The notes under the pieces were generated by a model. That model saw only the letters and a list, made by a program, of their open reading frames with translations, did not search any database and was not told the DNA's origin. This document shows, one piece after another, positions 58,959-64,000 of a stretch of DNA of 64,000 nt (its first letter is position 1; each line of letters begins with the position of its first letter). Location: assembly GCA_016845785.1 (NCBI GenBank), contig JAERSH010000044.1:62001-126000 (forward strand), in the 5' to 3' direction. The stretch is from Fidelibacterota bacterium (GTDB lineage: Bacteria; Fidelibacterota; Marinisomatia; Marinisomatales; TCS55). The position numbers and the translations under genes were made by a program.

Positions 58959-59936
58959 ATGAAACACATATTTAAACTAAGCATTTTGCTTTCAATATTT
59001 ATTGGCTGTTCGAAGCCTGTATCCATTAATGACCTCGAAGGGAAAGATGGCTTGGCCATTGATCCAAAATCAGGAGACGCATATACAGGAGAAGCATTCC
59101 TCAATTTCTATGATGGCAGCATTCGTATGAATGGCCAATACGAATCTGGACTAAAAACCGGTGATTGGAAGTATTATTTAAAAGGGGATGAGACGCGATA
59201 CTATAATATCACATTTGAAGCTGGCAATATGGTGGCAGTCAATTATAATGATGCTGATAAACAATGGCATGGTACGCCGATAATGCATAAAGATTCGGTC
59301 ATTGCCAATGGGACCTATCTGGCCCAAACAGGAGATAGTCTTTATAATTTCAATTTATCGCCGGAAGTCTATGTGCAAATGATTAACAATGCATCCCATG
59401 GTGAATTGGTGCGATGGTGGCCCAATGGAGAAATTCATTCTATCGGCAATTATATGAATGGAAAAAAGCATGGAAAATTTGAATGGTGGTATGATTCCGG
59501 GGAATTAAAAGAAACTCGATTTTGGAATGACGATAAACCAGCCGGTATCACCACTCAATGGTATGAGAATGGCAATAAATATGCAGAAGCCACATATAAA
59601 AAAGGCGTCCTGTCCGGTAAATTAGTTTGGTGGTATGAAGATGGTCAAAAGAAAGAGGAAGTTAATTTTATCAATGGTGAACGAGATGGGTTTGCCTATT
59701 GGTGGTATTCAAATGGGAATAAAAAGGCAATTGCCGATGTATCAAGTGGTGCAGGTAAAATTACACTCTTTAATGAAGATGGGGCTTACTCTAAACGGTA
59801 CGATGTGAAAAATGATCAAATATTCTGCAGTTCAGGCGAGATGTTTTATTCCATTAAAAAAGTTTCAACAGAAGCAACACTTCTCATTGGAGATGGTACT
59901 TGTGATTGTGCAGACTGTTCTGATGAACCGCAATAA
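58959..59936 (+). CDS. MORN-repeat lipoprotein (YwqK-like)
   Basis: A 325-residue protein. ATG at 58959 gives a signal peptide with lipobox (IFIGC, Cys about residue 17), while the longer frame from 58866 runs through the tRNA. From about residue 145 there are MORN-type repeats: NGEIHSIGNYMNGKKHGKFEWWY, SGELKETRFWNDDKPAG, NGNKYAEATYKKGVLSGKLVWWY, DGQKKEEVNFINGERDGFAYWWY. Repeats of this kind occur in many FCB lipoproteins without assigned function. The C-terminus is Cys-rich (DGTCDCADCSDE), an unusual possible metal or disulfide site. Confidence 0.75.
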   Translation: MKHIFKLSILLSIFIGCSKPVSINDLEGKDGLAIDPKSGDAYTGEAFLNFYDGSIRMNGQYESGLKTGDWKYYLKGDETRYYNITFEAGNMVAVNYNDADKQWHGTPIMHKDSVIANGTYLAQTGDSLYNFNLSPEVYVQMINNASHGELVRWWPNGEIHSIGNYMNGKKHGKFEWWYDSGELKETRFWNDDKPAGITTQWYENGNKYAEATYKKGVLSGKLVWWYEDGQKKEEVNFINGERDGFAYWWYSNGNKKAIADVSSGAGKITLFNEDGAYSKRYDVKNDQIFCSSGEMFYSIKKVSTEATLLIGDGTCDCADCSDEPQ

Positions 59937-59996
59937 AAATTCAATTCAATATAATTTATAATCATATGATATAGTCGGTTGTGAATCCCGTCGCTA

Positions 59997-60021
59997 AAGG
60001 GTTATTTTTACGGTTACCCTT
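59997..60021 (+). promoter_or_regulatory. Hairpin overlapping the ribosome-binding region of the gene at 60022
   Basis: AAGGGT (59997-60002) pairs with ACCCTT (60016-60021), which touches the start codon at 60022. The AAGGG is the only Shine-Dalgarno-like sequence near the start, so the hairpin could hide it. The stem is short and may be chance. Confidence 0.3.
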
Positions 60022-61218
60022 ATGCGCAAAATCTTTATAACGCTCCTCCTTTTATCTGCATACCTACCTGCGGATGACCATACTATTGCTGTCCTGGATT
60101 TTTCCGGGGAAGGTATCCATACTGAAGAACTAAAATCTCTAAGCGCTCAATTTAGAATTGAACTCCTCAAAATGGATACCCTACGTGTTTTAGATTATGG
60201 TGAAATGAAAACCACGCTTTCTCGTGCTGGATATGAAAACCCCACTTGTACTACCCTAAGCTGCGGCGTCATTGTATCAATGCTGTTAGAACAGGAGTGG
60301 ATGGCATCTGCCCATGTCGCCAAGGTAGGAGATGCATATATGGTGGAGGCTCACCTATTTGATTCTGAGTCAGGGCGTGTGATCAATGTGGTTACGTATG
60401 ACAAGGAAATATCCTTGGAAGGACTACAAACACGAGGGATGCACAATGTTGCTGAAATGCTTTTATCAACGAGAATGCCCTTAGAGGTTCATCAACGACA
60501 GAATTTAGTGTATATCAAAACCAAACCAACTGGTGCCATGGTTCGCGTTGGAAAGGATACTTTAAGTGGCGCAACGCCCATGGCATTGAATCGAGTGTTG
60601 GTTGAAAGCCGCCCAATTATCATCTTAAAAGAGGGGTATGAACCTTTTCGTGTTAATCAGTTGCCACAGGATGAATCCGATATTCTATATATCGAACTTC
60701 AGCATCGCGTACCGCAAATTGGACATTTGGCTTTTACGAATCCAGTGCCTGAAGGGATTGTAATTGTTTCTGCTGATGGTGAAGATCGATTTCTTATGGC
60801 TCCCCAATCCATCGAATTCAACGATTTGGCTGCAGGGTCTTATCATTTGGAGGGCGCAAACCACATCATTCTGAATGGAGAATTCAGGATTCGACATCGA
60901 AGAACGACCCAGATTAATCCAGACATATATTTGATTACGGACATTGAAAAAGAGCGAGACCGATATAAGTTGAAGCGAAATATTATGCTTGGCCTCATGG
61001 GTGCCAGTCTCGGTTACCGTGCGTTTTTATCTGTAGAGTCAGAAAAGATTTATAAGCAATATGGCAGTGAAATTCCAAAAGGAGATAGTCGCCACACCCA
61101 AATTGAATCTTATGATAAACAAAAGCCCATTTTTGATGTGGTTTCAGGCGGTTTGGTTTTTCCCATTATATATTATCATGTAAAGTATATGCAGATGAAA
61201 CGGTGGTTATTACAATGA
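60022..61218 (+). CDS. Secreted CsgG-like protein with PEGA domain
   Basis: A 398-residue protein with a signal peptide (to about residue 18). Residues 20-150 match the CsgG/FlgO-type domain (IAVLDFSGEGIHTEELKSL ... LLEQEWMASAHVAKVGDAYMVEAHLFD). Residues about 165-250 hold a PEGA domain (VYIKTKPTGAMVRVGKDTLSGATPMAL, LKEGYEPFRV). Hydrophobic segments near the C-terminus (LGLMGASLGY, VVSGGLVFPIIYYHV) may be membrane anchors. It overlaps the next gene by ATGA. Confidence 0.7.
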   Translation: MRKIFITLLLLSAYLPADDHTIAVLDFSGEGIHTEELKSLSAQFRIELLKMDTLRVLDYGEMKTTLSRAGYENPTCTTLSCGVIVSMLLEQEWMASAHVAKVGDAYMVEAHLFDSESGRVINVVTYDKEISLEGLQTRGMHNVAEMLLSTRMPLEVHQRQNLVYIKTKPTGAMVRVGKDTLSGATPMALNRVLVESRPIIILKEGYEPFRVNQLPQDESDILYIELQHRVPQIGHLAFTNPVPEGIVIVSADGEDRFLMAPQSIEFNDLAAGSYHLEGANHIILNGEFRIRHRRTTQINPDIYLITDIEKERDRYKLKRNIMLGLMGASLGYRAFLSVESEKIYKQYGSEIPKGDSRHTQIESYDKQKPIFDVVSGGLVFPIIYYHVKYMQMKRWLLQ

Positions 61219-63116
61219 TCCGCTTCTGTTTCATTTTACTATTTATAATCATCGCCTGCGAAGATGTAAATCGCATTTGGGATAATCCATACGACCCTAG
61301 AAGTGATCGTTCATTATGGACGCCAGACAGTTTAAAAGCAGATCCCGGCACTGAAGGTGAAATCACATTAAACTGGCAGCGGAAAGGAAGAGACTTTGAT
61401 GGATTCCGGATTGATCGAAAAATAGGAGATAGTGTCTGGGTGGATACAGTGGCAACCCTTTGGGACTCCACCTTTACTTGGACAGATCGATTGGATATGA
61501 ATTCAGTGGTTTCTTTGAAGCCTTCGTACCAATACAGACTTTATGCATATGCGGACACCAATCGATCGAATATGGTCCTTATTTCAGTGAATCCATTGGT
61601 GCCGTCACCACCTGGGCCTGTAGAAATTCAATCCATTCTTTATGACGACTTACCGCCAAAAACATTGACCGTTTCTTGGACAAAGTCAGGCGAAAACGCT
61701 TTTAAGCAATATAATCTTTACCATGCGGAAAAATCATCAAATACCTTCAATCTTTATAAACAGATTTTTGATGTTGGGACTATTTCAATGGACACAACTA
61801 ATTTTACCGTACTGAAAGAGAATTGGTTCAAAATTGGTGTTGTAGATACGACAGGTCAAGAAACGATGGGCGAAAGTGTGGGTATTGATGTCGATCCGCC
61901 ACCGCCGGCAGTGACGTTGGATTCAGTTACCTTCGCCAATAATCAATTTCATTTTTCATGGTCTCAGACGGCTATCACCGATTTTGAACATTATATAGTT
62001 GAACAAATTTCACTTCCTGATTCTACTGTACTTAGTCGGGATACAACAAAGACCATTGGTACACTTGCCACATCCATTACTGTGCCCGAAGATAGTGAGC
62101 ATTATTATCGTTTATCCTTGAATGATGATTGGGGAAATAAGACGAAAAGCAGGGTGTGGGGTGCATCGTCCTATCAACGGGTAATAAAAGTGGATTATTT
62201 CCGCCCTATTGGCGATGATATCACCATCCAAAATTTGGGTCCCTCCTTACCATTTACCCAATTACTGTCCAATGTGAATGCTCAGTTTCCTGTATGGATT
62301 CAAAATGGAAATAAAGTCTTTGCACTCATGGATGGAGGAATGGGGCTCATTGTGAATGAAGATGGATCTGGATTGAGAACAATTTCAGGAGAAGTCCCAC
62401 AAGATGTAGGATTTAATCCGGATCAAACGTTGGCAGTTTATGCCGGTGCAGATCACAATATTTATATTGCATATTTAGAGAAGGACCAAGCACCAATTCG
62501 AATCACCAATTCCACAAATAACGAATGGTATTCAGATCCTGAATTCATCGATGGTGGTAATAAAATTTTATATAGTCAGCGAAAGCATCAAGCAAACAAC
62601 AATGTGGGTGTAAAGGATATTTACACCATGGATTTGGATGGGCTTAATGTGGTGCAAATTACCAATGCGCCAAATGTAGATAAATTTATCATGCCTCGGT
62701 TAAATCCTGCCGGAAATAAAATGCTCTATGTTAAAGAAGAAGATGGGCTTCACATATTGAATTATCCGGGAGATAATATCGGTTCTCCTGTCACGAAGTC
62801 GGGATCGGTGAAAGTGGTTCCTGAGGCGAGTGAACATTTTCGAAATATCCGATGGTCGCCAGACGGAAATAAAGCGGTCATGTGGTCTAAAGAAAATGGT
62901 ACGTATTTTCTTTATATATACGATGGAAATACTACGCCGCCCTTAAGGTTACTCCAATCCGGTGGCCGATATGGTGATTGGGTCAATAATGACACGGTAT
63001 TGTTTCGATATGAATCCACGGATGCCATGTATACAAAAGTAATTACTGATGACTCAGGGGAAGAACCTGTGTTATTTTACGACGCCCCATGGGCACAACT
63101 TCAACCAAGGCAATAA
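61215..63116 (+). CDS. Lipoprotein with FN3 domains and TolB-like propeller
   Basis: A 633-residue protein. ATG at 61215 overlaps the previous stop (ATGA). A signal peptide with FIIIAC follows (Cys about residue 15). Residues 30-330 have three fibronectin-III-like modules (GEITLNWQRKGRDFDGFRIDRKI, PKTLTVSWTKSGENAFKQYNLYHAEK, NQFHFSWSQTAITDFEHYIVEQI). Residues about 370-630 contain PD40/TolB repeats (FNPDQTLAVYAGADHNIYIAY, DPEFIDGGNKILYSQ, IRWSPDGNKAVMWSKENG). Such proteins are peripheral outer-membrane or surface components. No sorting domain is present. Confidence 0.75.
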   Translation: MIRFCFILLFIIIACEDVNRIWDNPYDPRSDRSLWTPDSLKADPGTEGEITLNWQRKGRDFDGFRIDRKIGDSVWVDTVATLWDSTFTWTDRLDMNSVVSLKPSYQYRLYAYADTNRSNMVLISVNPLVPSPPGPVEIQSILYDDLPPKTLTVSWTKSGENAFKQYNLYHAEKSSNTFNLYKQIFDVGTISMDTTNFTVLKENWFKIGVVDTTGQETMGESVGIDVDPPPPAVTLDSVTFANNQFHFSWSQTAITDFEHYIVEQISLPDSTVLSRDTTKTIGTLATSITVPEDSEHYYRLSLNDDWGNKTKSRVWGASSYQRVIKVDYFRPIGDDITIQNLGPSLPFTQLLSNVNAQFPVWIQNGNKVFALMDGGMGLIVNEDGSGLRTISGEVPQDVGFNPDQTLAVYAGADHNIYIAYLEKDQAPIRITNSTNNEWYSDPEFIDGGNKILYSQRKHQANNNVGVKDIYTMDLDGLNVVQITNAPNVDKFIMPRLNPAGNKMLYVKEEDGLHILNYPGDNIGSPVTKSGSVKVVPEASEHFRNIRWSPDGNKAVMWSKENGTYFLYIYDGNTTPPLRLLQSGGRYGDWVNNDTVLFRYESTDAMYTKVITDDSGEEPVLFYDAPWAQLQPRQ

Positions 63117-63119
63117 ACT

Positions 63120-63548
63120 ATGAAAATGCGATCTTTAAGACGAGAAGATTTCGAATTTATTATCGAAATGGAACCACGATGGCGAGATATGGACGGGTTG
63201 CGTCATATAAACCATGCAACCTATCTGTCCTTCTTAGAAACAGTCCGAATACGATATATGGAACAATTGGGGATTGACGTTAATGAATGGGAAGGTGAGA
63301 ATAGTTCAATTTTGGCCGGGATGAAAATCGATTATCATCAACAATCTACCTATCCAAACCAATATGATATTGGTGCACGCGTGGTAAGAATCGGTCATAA
63401 GAGCTTTGATATTTTAAATGCACTGTTTGAAGAAAATAATCCAATCCCTGTGGTGACGGGTGTATTTACTGTGATTGGGTTTAATTATGCCCTTCAAGAA
63501 ACCGTACCGGTATCGGATATAATAAAAAAGGAATGCCGCCCCCTTTAA
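63120..63548 (+). CDS. Hot-dog acyl-CoA thioesterase (4HBT, FadM/YbgC-like)
   Basis: A 142-residue cytoplasmic protein of the 4HBT family. The signature RWRDMDGLRHINHATYLSFLE includes the catalytic-type Asp and the HINHATY segment. MKIDYHQQSTYPNQYDIGARV is the central strand region. Members cleave acyl-CoA thioesters; the acyl group here is unknown. ATG at 63120 is 3 bases after the preceding stop. The TAA overlaps the next ATG by one base. Confidence 0.85.
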   Translation: MKMRSLRREDFEFIIEMEPRWRDMDGLRHINHATYLSFLETVRIRYMEQLGIDVNEWEGENSSILAGMKIDYHQQSTYPNQYDIGARVVRIGHKSFDILNALFEENNPIPVVTGVFTVIGFNYALQETVPVSDIIKKECRPL

Positions 63549-64000
63549 TGGATATTCCCGCCGGCATATCATCGAATCGGTGGTCAACGCGCCTCATAGA
63601 TCGTTTGGCCTATGCCCACGATGCCAGCATGTACAGGTTGGTACCTCAGGCCGTAGTTCGCCCTGAATCAGAACAGGATGTTCAATCATTACTCCTTTAT
63701 GCAAATGATACCAAAACGCCTGTAACATTTCGAACTGGCGGCACATCCCTCTCAGGACAATCGATTACTGACGGTATCATTGCTGAAGTGGTGCGAGGGT
63801 GGCAGGATAATGAGGTTTTAGACCAAGGGAAAGCCATTCGGTTATCACCGGGAGTGATCGGCGCCAGAGCCAATTTATATTTATCTCCTTTTCAAAAACG
63901 GATTGGTCCTGATCCTGCTTCAATTAACGCGGCTCGCATTGGCGGTATCATTTCTAATAATTCATCAGGCATGGTTTGTGGTGTAAAGTATAATGCATAC
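63548..64000 (+). CDS. FAD-linked oxidase, GlcD/Dld-like (3' end outside window)
   Basis: The frame is open to the window end (151 codons). It encodes the FAD-binding PCMH domain of glycolate/D-lactate oxidases: YRLVPQAVVRPESEQDVQSLL, then TFRTGGTSLSGQS, IRLSPGVIGARANLYL, and GPDPASINAARIGGIISNNSSG. These are the flavin-binding motifs of the GlcD/Dld-II group. ATG at 63548 overlaps the thioesterase stop (taATG); ATG at 63533 is also in frame. Substrate cannot be told without the C-terminal part. Confidence 0.85.
   Translation, partial: MDIPAGISSNRWSTRLIDRLAYAHDASMYRLVPQAVVRPESEQDVQSLLLYANDTKTPVTFRTGGTSLSGQSITDGIIAEVVRGWQDNEVLDQGKAIRLSPGVIGARANLYLSPFQKRIGPDPASINAARIGGIISNNSSGMVCGVKYNAY

Overview
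The window is 64 kb of moderately AT-rich bacterial chromosome in which every gene I can support (47 protein genes, 4 tRNAs) lies on the + strand, mostly in short-gap or overlapping operons (frequent ATGA and taATG junctions). The gene content points to the FCB superphylum and best fits a Marinimicrobia/SAR406-like lineage. The evidence is type IX secretion traits (a PorV-like barrel and two proteins with C-terminal sorting domains), a DUF5683 protein, a short GT5 'starch synthase' followed by a DUF4270-like lipoprotein as in Bacteroidota, many BNR/TolB propeller and TPR lipoproteins, and weak Shine-Dalgarno use. The taxon is an inference from gene content, not from a marker-gene tree.

Layout. 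1-2355: end of the rod-shape wall module (mrdA, rodA). 2444-7874: envelope proteins (coiled-coil/TPR protein, GT5-like protein, two lipoproteins, a barrel). 7878-12872: glyA followed by a complete TPAT-type TRAP transporter (TatT, TatP, fused QM). 13047-22491: secreted and outer-membrane block with an Ig/BNR lipoprotein, a PorV-like barrel carrying EF-hand-like loops, an M6-peptidase homologue that has lost its zinc motif, a large HEFAH metalloprotease/propeller/barrel protein and a DUF5683 protein. 22529-26344: bamD, nadD, a Na+/Ca2+ exchanger, ftsE-ftsX. 26399-32980: hrcA-grpE-dnaJ, a ComEA-like protein, an unknown membrane pair with GspL/PilM-like topology, rsmD, coaD. 33069-40110: FmdB-type zinc ribbon, icd, obg, dprA, tRNA-Ser, gltX, glnS. 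40151-44746: a CsgG-like protein, a TlpA-like thioredoxin, a barrel and an Omp28-like thioredoxin-fold lipoprotein. 44818-49327: tRNA-Gln, tRNA-Arg, a sortilin-like BNR protein and an acidic repeat protein. 49354-58785: a 2768-residue surface protein with a type IX sorting domain, a TPR lipoprotein, tadA. 58842-64000: tRNA-Ser, a MORN-repeat lipoprotein, a CsgG/PEGA protein, an FN3/TolB lipoprotein, a hot-dog thioesterase and the start of an FAD-linked oxidase.

The main discovery candidate is at 43688-44746. An in-frame TGA (44069-44071) sits exactly where the first cysteine of a thioredoxin CGPC motif should be, the frame stays open for 224 more sense codons, and a bacterial-SECIS-like hairpin with a G-rich apical loop follows 11-17 bases later. 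I read this as a selenocysteine-containing, Omp28-like envelope oxidoreductase (UGPC motif), encoded beside a TlpA-like thioredoxin and an outer-membrane barrel. Other points of interest are the catalytically dead M6 homologue beside PorV, the TatP receptor without the usual substrate-binding arginine, a leader element shared by two envelope genes, and a promoter-like box repeated before hrcA, the zinc-ribbon gene and gltX.
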